Source: UBA1479 sp963976055
Lineage (GTDB): Bacteria; Pseudomonadota; Alphaproteobacteria; Rhodospirillales; Casp-alpha2
NCBI GenBank assembly: GCA_963976055.1
Contig: CAXBJB010000002.1
Span: 437,710 to 501,709 of the forward strand
Direction of reading: 5' to 3'
Length of the DNA: 64,000 nucleotides
Program-made: the position numbers and the translations under genes
The notes under the pieces: model-generated
Told to the model about the DNA's origin: nothing
Databases searched by the model: none
What the model saw: only the letters and a program-made list of their open reading frames with translations
In this document: piece after piece, positions 25,551 to 34,972 of the stretch
Layout: each line of letters begins with the position of its first letter
How positions within the stretch are numbered: the first letter of the stretch is position 1

Positions 25551-27053
25551 TTAGCGCCCGGCCAGATTGGAATGGCCGGCCGCGGCCAATGCCGTTTCAA
25601 CATGCTTCAGCAGGTTTTCGACGGACACATGCATGACGTCAAGGAACGATGACGGATAAATCCCCATCCACAGGGTAATGACGACAAGCGGCGCGAACAC
25701 CGCGATCTCGCGCTTGTCCATGTCGAGGATCTTGCTCAGGTGTTCTTTGGTCAGCTTGCCGAAGATGATCCGGCGATAGAGGTACAGCATATAGACGGCC
25801 CCCAGGATAACACCCGTGGCGGCCAGCGCCGCGACCCAGGAATTGGCCTGGAAGGCACCCAAAAGGACCAGGAATTCGCCGACGAAGCCGCCCGTGCCCG
25901 GCAGGCCGACGGAGGCCAGCATGAACAGCATGAAGGTGATGCCGTAGACCGGCATGCGTTCGACCAGCCCGCCGTAATGGGTGATCTCGCGCGAATGCTC
26001 GCGGTCGTAGACGACGCCGACGATCAGGAACAGGGCCGCCGACACGATGCCGTGGCTGAGCATCTGGTAGATCGCGCCCTCGACCCCCTGCACCGTCATG
26101 GTGAAGGCGCCGATGGTCACGAAGCCCATGTGGGCGACCGACGAATAGGCGATCAGCTTCTTCATGTCTTCCTGCGCCAGGGCGACCAGGGAGGTGTAGA
26201 TCACCGCGATGATCGACAGCGTGTAGATCAGCGGCGTGAACATGACGCTGGCTTCGGGGAACATGGGCAGCGAAAAGCGCAGGAAGCCGTAGCCGCCGAA
26301 CTTCAGCAGCACGCCGGCCAGGATGACCGAGCCCGCCGTGGGGGCTTCGACGTGGGCGTCGGGCAGCCAGGTATGCACAGGCCACATCGGCATCTTGATC
26401 GCAAAGGACGCGAAGAAGGCCAACCACAGCCAGGGTTCGAGCGCGGTCGGGAAATCATGCACCAACAGCTTGGTGATGTCCGTGGTGCCGGCGTCGAAGT
26501 ACATGGCCAGCATGGCCAGCAGCATCAGCACCGAGCCCAGCAACGTGTAAAGAAACATCTTGAACGAGGCATAGATGCGCCGCGGGCCGCCCCACACGCC
26601 GATGATGATGAACATCGGGATCAGGACCGCTTCGAAGAAGATGTAGAACAGGAACAGGTCGAGCGCGACGAACATGCCGACCATGAAGGTTTCCAGGATC
26701 AGGAAGGCGATCATGTATTCCTTCACGCGGACCTTGATCGATTCCCAGCTGGCCAGGATGCAAAGCGGCGTCAGCAGCGTGGTCAGCAGCACGAACAGCA
26801 TGGAAATGCCGTCGATGCCGACGCGGTAGGAAATGCCGGCGATGGGCATCCAGGCCGCTTCCTCGACGAACTGCATGGCCGCCGTGGTGCGGTCGAAATT
26901 GAACCAGATCAACAGCGACACGACGAACGTGCCGCCCGACACCCACAGCGCCACGCGCCGCGAATTTTCCGGGTTGTCCGCCGGAATGAACGCGATCAGC
27001 GCCACACCGACAAGCGGAAGGAAGGTGACCAGCGATAGAATGGGCCAATCCAT
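25551..27053 (-). CDS. nuoM: NADH-quinone oxidoreductase subunit M
   Basis: Antiporter-like membrane subunit, 500 residues, about 14 helices. Recognised by YRVGIDGISMLFVLLTTLLT, the Glu-bearing LETFMVGMFVALDLFLFYIF, the MPMWPVHTWLPDAHVEAPT loop and KKLIAYSSVAHMGFVTIG. A 16-bp gap separates it from nuoN and 7 bp separates it from nuoL. Confidence 0.97.
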   Translation of the reverse strand: MDWPILSLVTFLPLVGVALIAFIPADNPENSRRVALWVSGGTFVVSLLIWFNFDRTTAAMQFVEEAAWMPIAGISYRVGIDGISMLFVLLTTLLTPLCILASWESIKVRVKEYMIAFLILETFMVGMFVALDLFLFYIFFEAVLIPMFIIIGVWGGPRRIYASFKMFLYTLLGSVLMLLAMLAMYFDAGTTDITKLLVHDFPTALEPWLWLAFFASFAIKMPMWPVHTWLPDAHVEAPTAGSVILAGVLLKFGGYGFLRFSLPMFPEASVMFTPLIYTLSIIAVIYTSLVALAQEDMKKLIAYSSVAHMGFVTIGAFTMTVQGVEGAIYQMLSHGIVSAALFLIVGVVYDREHSREITHYGGLVERMPVYGITFMLFMLASVGLPGTGGFVGEFLVLLGAFQANSWVAALAATGVILGAVYMLYLYRRIIFGKLTKEHLSKILDMDKREIAVFAPLVVITLWMGIYPSSFLDVMHVSVENLLKHVETALAAAGHSNLAGR

Positions 27054-27060
27054 GGTCGTC

Positions 27061-29022
27061 TCACCCCGCCTTCGTCAATAGATACCAGGTCACCAGCACC
27101 ACGATGCCCGCCAGCATGGCGAAGGCGTAATGGTAGAGGTAACCGGTTTGCAGCGCCGACGCGCGGCGTGCGATGTGCTTCACGGCGGCGGAAACGCCGT
27201 CGGGGCCGAGCCCGTCGATCAGCGTGCCGTCGCCCGTTTTCCAAAGATTGCGGCCCAGGTAGAAGGACGGCCGGACGAAAATCTTGTCGTACAGTTCGTC
27301 GAAGTACCATTTGTTGAGCAGGAACTGGTAGACGCCCTGGAACCGGGCGGCGATCGCCCCCGGAATACCCGGCGCGAACATGTAGAACACATAGGCCATG
27401 GCGATCCCGGCGACGCCGACCACAAGCGGCAGCAGCTTCACCCACAGCGGCACATGATGGGCGTTTTCCAAAGCCTTGTGGTGTTCCAGCACGACAATGG
27501 ACTTGCCCCAGAATTCCGCCATGTGATGGCCGACCATCAGGTCGTAGGCCAGCACCCCGGCCAGGCAGGCCCCGCCCGCCAGCACGACCAGCGGCAGCAC
27601 CATGACCATGGGGCTTTCATGGACGTGCGCCATGGTGGTTTCGTCGGCGCGCGGCGCGCCATGGAACGTCATGATGAGCAGGCGCCAGGAATAGAACGCC
27701 GTCAGGAAGGCGGCCGTGATGCCGAGCCAGAACGCGTACTGGCCGACGCCCGTATGGGCCCCCCAGGCGGCCTCCAGCACGATGTCCTTGGAATAGAACC
27801 CGGCGAAGGGCGGAATGCCGGCCAGCGCCAGCGAGCCGATCCACATCAGGATGTAGGTCACCTTGATGTGCTTCCAGATGCCGCCCATCTTGCGCATGTC
27901 CTGTTCGTCGGACATGGCGTGGATGACCGAGCCGGCCCCCAGGAACAGCAGTGCCTTGAAGAAGCCGTGGGTCATCAGGTGGAAGATGCCCGCCGAATAC
28001 GCCGACACGCCGCAGGCGAAGAACATGTAGCCCAATTGCGAACAGGTCGAATAGGCGATCACCCGCTTGATGTCGTTCTGCACGCAGCCGATGGTCGCCG
28101 CGAAAATACAGGTCGAGGCGCCAACGATGGTGACCACGGTCAGCGCGACCTCGGAATATTCGAACATCGGCGACAGGCGCGCGACCATGAAGATACCGGC
28201 CGTGACCATGGTCGCCGCGTGGATCAGCGCCGACACGGGCGTCGGGCCCTCCATGGCGTCCGGCAGCCAGGTATGCAGGCCCAGCTGCGCCGATTTGCCC
28301 ATGGCGCCGACGAACAGCAGCAGGCAGCACACGGTCAGGGCATGGAATTCGCCGCCGAACACGTTCAGCGTGGCGTCGGCCTTGCCGGGCACGGCCTGGA
28401 AGATGGTGTCCAGATTGACCGTGTCGAACAGCATGAAGGTCGCGAAGATTCCAAGCGCGAAGCCGAAATCGCCGACCCGGTTGACCACGAAAGCCTTGAT
28501 GGCGGCCGCGTTGGCCGACGGACGGTCGTACCAGAAGCCGATCAGCAGGTAGGACGCAAGCCCGACCCCTTCCCAGCCGAAGAACAGCTGCACCAGGTTG
28601 TCCGAGGTGATGAGCATCAGCATGAAGTAGGTGAACAGGCTAAGATAGCTCATGAACCGGGGGATCGATTTGTCGTGGTGCATGTAGCCGCAGGAATAGA
28701 TATGCACCATGGCCGATACGCCGGTCACGACGATCATCATGACCGAGGTCAGCTGATCGACCCGCAGCGCCCAGGAAACCTCCAGGCTGCCGGAATCGAT
28801 CCAGGTGAACAGCTCCGTCACCCGGGCATTGCCGTCGAGCGCCACGTCCTTGAACAGGATGATCGCGCAGATCGCCGACAGCACCAGACCCGTGCAGGTG
28901 ATCCACTGCGCCAGGGTATCCATGGTGTGCTGTTTGTGTTTGTCCGCCTGCGGCATGAACACGATCACACCGGCCAGGGCCGCGCCGACGAGCGGCAGGA
29001 AGACAGCGAGAATTTCGATCAT
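27061..29022 (-). CDS. nuoL: NADH-quinone oxidoreductase subunit L
   Basis: Most distal antiporter-like subunit, with the long lateral amphipathic helix towards the C-terminus. It has 653 residues. Diagnostic stretches: WALRVDQLTSVMMIVVTGVS, LFFGWEGVGLASYLLIGFWY, AQLGLHTWLPDAMEGPTPVS, and KRVIAYSTCSQLGYMFFACG. The C-terminal part (AARFQGVYQFLLNKWYFDELYD) is the usual NuoL ending. It follows nuoK by 10 bp. Confidence 0.97.
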   Translation of the reverse strand: MIEILAVFLPLVGAALAGVIVFMPQADKHKQHTMDTLAQWITCTGLVLSAICAIILFKDVALDGNARVTELFTWIDSGSLEVSWALRVDQLTSVMMIVVTGVSAMVHIYSCGYMHHDKSIPRFMSYLSLFTYFMLMLITSDNLVQLFFGWEGVGLASYLLIGFWYDRPSANAAAIKAFVVNRVGDFGFALGIFATFMLFDTVNLDTIFQAVPGKADATLNVFGGEFHALTVCCLLLFVGAMGKSAQLGLHTWLPDAMEGPTPVSALIHAATMVTAGIFMVARLSPMFEYSEVALTVVTIVGASTCIFAATIGCVQNDIKRVIAYSTCSQLGYMFFACGVSAYSAGIFHLMTHGFFKALLFLGAGSVIHAMSDEQDMRKMGGIWKHIKVTYILMWIGSLALAGIPPFAGFYSKDIVLEAAWGAHTGVGQYAFWLGITAAFLTAFYSWRLLIMTFHGAPRADETTMAHVHESPMVMVLPLVVLAGGACLAGVLAYDLMVGHHMAEFWGKSIVVLEHHKALENAHHVPLWVKLLPLVVGVAGIAMAYVFYMFAPGIPGAIAARFQGVYQFLLNKWYFDELYDKIFVRPSFYLGRNLWKTGDGTLIDGLGPDGVSAAVKHIARRASALQTGYLYHYAFAMLAGIVVLVTWYLLTKAG

Positions 29023-29032
29023 GAGCCGCTCC

Positions 29033-29344
29033 CTAGCCCTTCATCATGTTGATGTCTTCGACATCGATGGACCCGCGGTTGCGGAAATACACGACCAGGA
29101 TGGCAAGGCCGATGGCCGCCTCGGCGGCGGCGACGGTCAGCACGAACAGCGCGAACACCTGGCCGACCAGATCGCCCAGATGGGACGAGAACGCGACCAG
29201 GTTGATGTTCACCGCCAGCAGCATCAGTTCGACCGACATCAGGATGATGATGACGTTCTTACGGTTCAGGAAAATCCCGAAGATGCCCAGCGTGAACAGG
29301 ATCGCCGCGACGGTCAGGTAATGGGACAGGCCGATTTCAAACAT
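29033..29344 (-). CDS. nuoK: NADH-quinone oxidoreductase subunit K
   Basis: Small subunit with three helices, 103 residues. The membrane Glu residues of the central proton path are present in VIIILMSVELMLLAVNINLV and in TVAAAEAAIGLAILV. Only 2 bp separate it from nuoJ upstream. A perfectly ordinary MrpC/NuoK protein. Confidence 0.97.
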   Translation of the reverse strand: MFEIGLSHYLTVAAILFTLGIFGIFLNRKNVIIILMSVELMLLAVNINLVAFSSHLGDLVGQVFALFVLTVAAAEAAIGLAILVVYFRNRGSIDVEDINMMKG

Positions 29345-29346
29345 GC

Positions 29347-29958
29347 TCAGATCCCCTTCCCGACTTCGACCTTGCGAACCTCGACCGTGTCCGTGCCGCG
29401 CGCGTTCTGATCGGCGATACGCTGGCGCTTGACGCCCGTGCGCCGCCGATGGGTCAGCACGATGGCGCCGATCATGGCGACCAGCAGGATCAGGCCCGCG
29501 GCCTGGAACAGGTAGACGTAGTGCGTGTAGACGATCTCACCCAGGGCATGGGTGTTGGTCGTGCCCTTGACGATGGGGGCCGCCGCCTCGGCCAGCTTGG
29601 CGCCGCCGGCAATGGACTGCCAGCCGCCGGCCACGACGACCATTTCCACCAGCAGGATCAGGCCGACCAACCCGCCGAACGGCAGATATTGCAGAAAGCC
29701 CGAGCGCAGTTCCGTGAAATTGATGTCCAGCATCATGACCACGAACATGAACAGAACGGCCACGGCGCCGACATAGACGACGACCAGGATCATGGCCAGG
29801 AACTCGGCCCCCAGCAGCACGAACAGCCCGGCCGAGTTGAAGAACGCCAGGATCAGGAACAGCACCGAATGAACGGGGTTCTTGGAGGAAATGACCAGCA
29901 CGCCCGCGGCCACGGCGATGAAGGCGAACATGTAGAACGCCAGGGCTTCGACGATCAT
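29347..29958 (-). CDS. nuoJ: NADH-quinone oxidoreductase subunit J
   Basis: Five-helix membrane subunit, 203 residues. The conserved third helix region AMILVVVYVGAVAVLFMFVVMML is intact, preceded by KNPVHSVLFLILAFFNSAGLF. The C-terminus has a basic stretch (THRRRTGVKRQRIADQ). It is separated from nuoI by 119 bp containing two palindromes, the largest gap inside the operon. Confidence 0.96.
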   Translation of the reverse strand: MIVEALAFYMFAFIAVAAGVLVISSKNPVHSVLFLILAFFNSAGLFVLLGAEFLAMILVVVYVGAVAVLFMFVVMMLDINFTELRSGFLQYLPFGGLVGLILLVEMVVVAGGWQSIAGGAKLAEAAAPIVKGTTNTHALGEIVYTHYVYLFQAAGLILLVAMIGAIVLTHRRRTGVKRQRIADQNARGTDTVEVRKVEVGKGI

Positions 29959-29984
29959 CTGCCGCCTCCCTTCACGTTCCCTGT

Positions 29985-30075
29985 CCGCGCCATGGCGCGG
30001 CCTTTGTCCTCAATTCCCCTCATACTTTCCTCGTCAGTCCTTATCGTCTTGTTTTGGCCCCGATCAGGGGGGAAT
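29985..30075. repeat. Two palindromes in the nuoI-nuoJ spacer
   Basis: CCGCGCCATGGCGCGG (29985-30000) is a perfect 16-bp palindrome. A second hairpin, CCCC-GATC-AGGGG, lies around 30058-30070. In minus-strand RNA both fold between nuoI and nuoJ and could act in mRNA processing or stability; neither has a T-run. Confidence 0.4.
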
Positions 30076-30077
30076 GG

Positions 30078-30566
30078 TCAGCGGTAGGGCGCGTCGGCGC
30101 GCAGCCGCTCGGCCAGTTCCGTTTCCCAGCGGTCGCCGTTGGCCAACAGCTTGGTCTTGTCGTACAGCAATTCCTCGCGGGTTTCCGTGGCGTATTCGAA
30201 GTTCGGGCCCTCGACGATGGCGTCGACCGGGCAGGCTTCCTCGCAATAGCCGCAATAAATGCATTTCACCATGTCGATGTCGTAGCGCGTGGTACGGCGC
30301 GAGCCGTCGGCGCGGGGTTCGGCCTCGATGGTGATGGCCTGGGCCGGGCAAATGGCCTCGCACAGCTTGCAGGCGATGCAGCGTTCTTCGCCGTTGGGAT
30401 AACGGCGCAACGCGTGTTCACCGCGGAACCGCGGGCTCAACGGGCCCTTTTCATAGGGATAGTTCAAGGTCACCTTGGGCTTGGTGAAGTACTTGAGCGT
30501 CAGCGCCATGCCGGCGACAAGTTCCTTCAGGAACAGGGCCTTGGCGCTTTGTCCGATGAAGCTCAT
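30078..30566 (-). CDS. nuoI: NADH-quinone oxidoreductase subunit I
   Basis: Peripheral-arm ferredoxin-like subunit carrying two [4Fe-4S] clusters (N6a, N6b) that pass electrons to NuoB. The cluster motifs are CIACKLCEAICP (Cys63, 66, 69, 73) and CIYCGYCEEACP (Cys102, 105, 108, 112). It has 162 residues, as in mitochondria and alphaproteobacteria. The N-terminal amphipathic part includes RFRGEHALRRYPNGEERC. Confidence 0.97.
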   Translation of the reverse strand: MSFIGQSAKALFLKELVAGMALTLKYFTKPKVTLNYPYEKGPLSPRFRGEHALRRYPNGEERCIACKLCEAICPAQAITIEAEPRADGSRRTTRYDIDMVKCIYCGYCEEACPVDAIVEGPNFEYATETREELLYDKTKLLANGDRWETELAERLRADAPYR

Positions 30567-30583
30567 GGAACTCTCCTAAACCC

Positions 30584-31606
30584 TTAACCGGCGACCGGGG
30601 TGGGAACCCAGCCGAAGGCCAGCAACACACCGGCCACGGCCGCGACGGCGAACAACGAGATCGGCAGGAACACTTTCCAGCCGAGGCGCATCAACTGGTC
30701 GTAGCGATAGCGCGGGAAGGTCGCGCGCACCCAGATGAAGATGAACAGACAGAAGGCGATCTTGGCCGCGAACCAGACCGGCCCGGGAATCCAGATCAGC
30801 GGTTCGATCGACAGCGGCGGCAGCCAGCCGCCCAGGAACAGGATCGTCGTCATCCCCGACATCAGGATCATGTTGGCGTATTCGCCCAGGAAGAACAGGG
30901 CGAAGGCCATGCCCGAATATTCGACGTTGTAGCCGGCGACCAATTCAGCCTCGGCCTCGGGCAGATCGAAGGGATGGCGGTTGGTTTCGGCCAGGGTCGA
31001 GATAAAGAACACCACGGCCATGGGGAACAGCGGAATAACGAACCACATGTCGCGCTGCGCCTCGACGATGGCGGACAGGTTCAGCGAGCCGACGCATAGC
31101 AGCACGGTGATGATGACGAAGCCCATGGAGACTTCGTAGGACACCATTTGGGCCGCACTGCGGAGCGCGCCCAGGAAGGCATAGCGCGAGTTAGACGCCC
31201 AGCCGGCCATCAGGATGCCGTAGACGCCGAGGGACGAGATCGCGAACAGATACAGGATGCCGACGTTGATGTCGGCCAGCACCAGCCCCTCGCCAAAGGG
31301 AATCACCGCCCAGGCCATGAGGGCCAACGCAAAGGTCACGCAGGGCGCCAGCAGGAACACGCCCGGATTGGCGCCCGACGGGATGATCATTTCCTTGAGA
31401 AACAGCTTGGCGCCGTCGGCTAGCGGCTGGAACAGGCCGAAGGGACCGACCACGTTCGGGCCCTTGCGCAGCTGCATGGCGCCGATGACCTTGCGTTCGA
31501 ACAGGGTCAGATAGGCGACCGAAAGCAGAATCGGCACCACGATCACAAGGATTTTCAGGACGATCCAGACCGTCGGCCAGATCCAGCTGTTCCAGGCCTC
31601 AACCAT
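30584..31606 (-). CDS. nuoH: NADH-quinone oxidoreductase subunit H
   Basis: Membrane subunit at the quinone site, about eight helices, 340 residues from ATG 31606 (MVEAWNSWIWPTVW). It has the strongly conserved FERKVIGAMQLRKGPNVVGP, ASNSRYAFLGALRSAAQMVSYE and AETNRHPFDLPEAEAELVAGY loops of the quinone chamber. The start overlaps the end of nuoG by 8 bp. Confidence 0.97.
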   Translation of the reverse strand: MVEAWNSWIWPTVWIVLKILVIVVPILLSVAYLTLFERKVIGAMQLRKGPNVVGPFGLFQPLADGAKLFLKEMIIPSGANPGVFLLAPCVTFALALMAWAVIPFGEGLVLADINVGILYLFAISSLGVYGILMAGWASNSRYAFLGALRSAAQMVSYEVSMGFVIITVLLCVGSLNLSAIVEAQRDMWFVIPLFPMAVVFFISTLAETNRHPFDLPEAEAELVAGYNVEYSGMAFALFFLGEYANMILMSGMTTILFLGGWLPPLSIEPLIWIPGPVWFAAKIAFCLFIFIWVRATFPRYRYDQLMRLGWKVFLPISLFAVAAVAGVLLAFGWVPTPVAG

Positions 31607-33659
31607 CGGTGCCGGTCTTCCCTTCCCCGCCGCCGAGAATTTCGTCCGTGCACTCAGCCATGGTGGCGGACGCACGGCTGATCGGATCGGTCATGTAGAA
31701 ATTGGCGATCGGATAGGTGAACGCGCCGGACACCTCACCCGACCCGCCGAAGTCGCCCCAGGTTGCCGCCTGGATGTCGTCGATGCCCTGGAACACGGGA
31801 TTGGCCTTGACCAGGCCCCGGCGCACGTCGGCCAGGGTCGTGTAGGGCAGCGTGGCATGCAGGGAGTCCGACAGGGCGCGAACGATCTTCCAGTCCTCGC
31901 GGGCATCGCCCGGCGGATAGACGGCCAGTTGGCCGCGCTGCACGCGGCCTTCCAGGTTCACGTAGGTCGCGTCCTTTTCCGTATAGGCCGCCCCCGGCAG
32001 GATCACGTCGGCGACATGGGCGCCGGCGTCGCCGTGATGGCCCTGATAGATCACGAAGGGCTTGTCCAGGTCCTTGGTGTCGATCTCGTCGGCACCCAGC
32101 AGATAGATCACCTTGATGTCGCCGGTCGCCGCGCCATCCAGGATGCGGCCCGTGTCCATGCCGCCCTCGCCGGGCACGAAGCCCAGGTCCAGGCCGCCGA
32201 CGCGAGACGCCGCACGCTGCAACAGGTTGAAACCGTTCCAGGCCGCCGTCACCGCACCGGCCGCGTCCGCGACCTGGCGCGCCAGGCCCAGCACCGCCGC
32301 GCCATCGGGGCGCGCCACGGCGCCCGAGCCGACGATGATCATGGGCCGTTCGGCCGTCTTCAGGACCTCGGCAAAGGGATGGCTGCCGGCCGCGATCTGC
32401 GCTAGAACGTCGGCCCTCTCGCCCAGCCAGTCCACGGGATAGCTCAAATCCACGGCCGGGCCGACGGCGGCGATAGGGAACTTGCCCATCAGATACCGCT
32501 TGCGGATGCGGGCGTTGAGCACGGGCGCTTCCCAGCGCGGATTGGCGCCCACAATCAGGAGCGCGTCCGCGTTCTCGATCCCGGCGATGGTCGAATTGAA
32601 GATGTAGGACGCGCGTTGGCTGGGATCGACCTTCGATCCGTCCTGGCGGCAATCCATGTTGGCCGATCCCAGGCCGACCATCAGTTCCTTGAGCAGCAGC
32701 ATGCTTTCGCAATCGGCCTGATCGCCTGCGATGGCGGCGATCTCCCCGCCCTGCTTGCCCTTGACGGCCTTGGCCACGGCGGCAAAGGCTTCCGGCCAGG
32801 TGGCGGGCTGCAACTTGCCCTTCACGCGGACATAGGGCCGGTCCAGGCGCTGGCGCTTCAGACCGTCAACGCAATAACGCGCCTTGTCGGAAATCCATTC
32901 CTCGTTGACGTTCTCGTTGAGGCGCGGCAGCACGCGCATCACCTCGGGCCCCCGGCTGTCGACGCGGATGGCGCAGCCCTGGGCGTCCGACACGTCGACG
33001 CTTTCCGTCTTCTTCAATTCCCATGGACGGGCCGCGAAAGCATAGGGCTTGGACGTGAGCGCCCCCACCGGGCACAGGTCGATGACGTTGCCCGACAACT
33101 CGGAGCTCACGGCCTTGTCCAGGTAGGTGACGATCTCGGCGTTTTCGCCGCGCCCGATCAGGCCCATGTCGGTGACGCCCGCGACTTCGGTCGAGAACCG
33201 GACGCAGCGCGTGCAATGGATGCAGCGGGTCATGATCGTCTTGATCAGCGGGCCCATGTGCTTGTCTTCAACGGCGCGTTTGTTTTCCTTGTAGCGACCG
33301 TGATCCATGCCATAGGCCATGGCCTGGTCCTGCAAGTCGCATTCGCCGCCCTGGTCGCAGATCGGGCAATCCAGCGGATGGTTCAGAAGCAGGAACTCCA
33401 TCACCCCCTGGCGCATCTTCTTGACCTCGGGCGTGTCCGTGTAAACGACCATGCCGTCGGCCACGGGCATGGCGCAGGACGCCACCGGCTTGGGCGAGCG
33501 TTCCATCTGCACCAGGCACATGCGGCAGTTGCCGGCGATGGACAGACGATCGTGATAGCAGAAACGCGGCACTTCCTTGCCGGCCTGCTCGCAGGCCTGC
33601 AGGATCGTCATGCCGGCCTCGACCTCGTGTTCCGTGCCGTCGATGGTGATCTTTGGCAT
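31599..33659 (-). CDS. nuoG: NADH-quinone oxidoreductase subunit G
   Basis: Large iron-sulfur subunit, 686 residues. The N-terminal [2Fe-2S] domain has Cys34, Cys45, Cys48 and Cys62; next come the His/Cys cluster region (CPICDQGGECDLQDQAMAYG) and the [4Fe-4S] motif CIHCTRCVRFSTEV. The rest is a degenerate molybdopterin-oxidoreductase domain without cofactor. The length matches alphaproteobacterial and mitochondrial forms rather than the 900-residue E. coli protein. Confidence 0.97.
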   Translation of the reverse strand: MPKITIDGTEHEVEAGMTILQACEQAGKEVPRFCYHDRLSIAGNCRMCLVQMERSPKPVASCAMPVADGMVVYTDTPEVKKMRQGVMEFLLLNHPLDCPICDQGGECDLQDQAMAYGMDHGRYKENKRAVEDKHMGPLIKTIMTRCIHCTRCVRFSTEVAGVTDMGLIGRGENAEIVTYLDKAVSSELSGNVIDLCPVGALTSKPYAFAARPWELKKTESVDVSDAQGCAIRVDSRGPEVMRVLPRLNENVNEEWISDKARYCVDGLKRQRLDRPYVRVKGKLQPATWPEAFAAVAKAVKGKQGGEIAAIAGDQADCESMLLLKELMVGLGSANMDCRQDGSKVDPSQRASYIFNSTIAGIENADALLIVGANPRWEAPVLNARIRKRYLMGKFPIAAVGPAVDLSYPVDWLGERADVLAQIAAGSHPFAEVLKTAERPMIIVGSGAVARPDGAAVLGLARQVADAAGAVTAAWNGFNLLQRAASRVGGLDLGFVPGEGGMDTGRILDGAATGDIKVIYLLGADEIDTKDLDKPFVIYQGHHGDAGAHVADVILPGAAYTEKDATYVNLEGRVQRGQLAVYPPGDAREDWKIVRALSDSLHATLPYTTLADVRRGLVKANPVFQGIDDIQAATWGDFGGSGEVSGAFTYPIANFYMTDPISRASATMAECTDEILGGGEGKTGTDG

Positions 33660-33685
33660 CTAGCTCAAGCCCCTAGTAAACCTGT

Positions 33686-34972
33686 CTATTCCGCCGCCGA
33701 CCGGCGCGCGAGATTGTCGAGAATCCGCTTTTCCATTTCCGGTCGGAAATGGCGGATCAATCCCTGGATCGGCCAAGCCGCGGCGTCGCCCAGGGCGCAG
33801 ATGGTATGGCCCTCGACTTGGCGGGTGACTTCCTCCAGCGTGTCGATCTCATCGATATGGGCGTCGCCCGAAACCATGCGTTGCATGACCCGCGCCATCC
33901 AGCCGGTACCTTCGCGGCAGGGCGTGCATTGGCCGCAGCTTTCATGCTTGTAGAAGGCCGACAGGCGCGCGATGGCCTTGATGACGTCCGTCGACGTGTC
34001 CATGACCATGACCGCCGCCGTGCCCAGGCCCGAACGCTGCTCGCGCAGGCTGTCGAAGTCCATCAGCACGTCGTCGCAGATATTCTTGGGCAGCACCGGC
34101 ACCGACGCCCCGCCGGGAATGACGCAGAGCAGGTTGTCCCAGCCGCCGCGCACCCCGCCCGCGTGCCGTTCGATGAGTTCCTTGAGCGGAATGCCCATTT
34201 CCTCTTCGACCGTGCAGGGCCGGTTCACATGGCCGGAGATGTTGAACAGCTTGGTGCCCACGTTGTTGGGCCGGCCGATGCCGGCAAACCAGTCCGCGCC
34301 CCGGCGCAGGATGGTTGGCGCCACGGCGATGGATTCCACGTTGTTGACCGTTGTCGGGCAGCCCCACACGCCGACCCCGGCCGGGAACGGCGGCTTCAGG
34401 CGCGGCTGGCCCTTCTTGCCTTCCAAACTTTCGATCAGCGAGGTTTCCTCGCCGCAGATGTAGGCCCCGGCGCCGGAATGGACGTAGAAATCGAACTTCC
34501 AGCCCGTGCCGCAGGCATCGTCGCCGATCAGGCCCGCTTCGTAGGCTTCGTCGACGGCGCGTTGCAGGCAATCGATCTCGTGATGGAACTCGCCGCGCAC
34601 GTAGCAATAGGCCGCATGGGCGCCCATGGCGAAGGACGCAACCAAGGCTCCTTCGATAAGCTTATGCGGCTCGGAGCGCATGATTTCGCGGTCCTTGCAG
34701 GTGCCAGGCTCGCCCTCGTCGGCGTTGATGACCAGGTAATGGGGCCGGGTGCCGATTTCCTTGGGCATGAAGGACCACTTCACGCCCGTGGGGAAGCCGG
34801 CGCCGCCGCGCCCGCGCAGGCCCGATTCCTTCATCTCGTCGATGATCTTGTCGCGGCCCAGCTCGATCAGCTTTTTCGTGCCGTCCCAGTCACCGCGGGC
34901 GCGCGCACCCTCCAGCCAGGGGCTGTCGAAGCCGTAGATATTGGTGAAGATACGGTCCTTGTCGGCAAGCAT
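33686..34972 (-). CDS. nuoF: NADH-quinone oxidoreductase subunit F (NADH-binding)
   Basis: Binds NADH, FMN and the N3 [4Fe-4S] cluster. The nucleotide loop is GLRGRGGAGFPTGVKWSF, the FMN/NADH region is NADEGEPGTCKDREIMR, and the cluster motif is SCGQCTPCREGTGWM. It has 428 residues from ATG 34972 (MLADKDRIFTNIYG), which shares one base with the nuoE stop (TGATG), so the two subunits that form the NADH module are translationally coupled. Confidence 0.97.
   Translation of the reverse strand: MLADKDRIFTNIYGFDSPWLEGARARGDWDGTKKLIELGRDKIIDEMKESGLRGRGGAGFPTGVKWSFMPKEIGTRPHYLVINADEGEPGTCKDREIMRSEPHKLIEGALVASFAMGAHAAYCYVRGEFHHEIDCLQRAVDEAYEAGLIGDDACGTGWKFDFYVHSGAGAYICGEETSLIESLEGKKGQPRLKPPFPAGVGVWGCPTTVNNVESIAVAPTILRRGADWFAGIGRPNNVGTKLFNISGHVNRPCTVEEEMGIPLKELIERHAGGVRGGWDNLLCVIPGGASVPVLPKNICDDVLMDFDSLREQRSGLGTAAVMVMDTSTDVIKAIARLSAFYKHESCGQCTPCREGTGWMARVMQRMVSGDAHIDEIDTLEEVTRQVEGHTICALGDAAAWPIQGLIRHFRPEMEKRILDNLARRSAAE

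Noticed and set aside
27130..29052. 640-codon plus-strand frame rich in His, Gln and Arg opposite nuoL, and a similar one opposite nuoM (25740-27038)
   Set aside because: The composition is typical of the antisense frame of GC-rich membrane-protein genes; there is no ribosome site, and nuoL and nuoM are certain.
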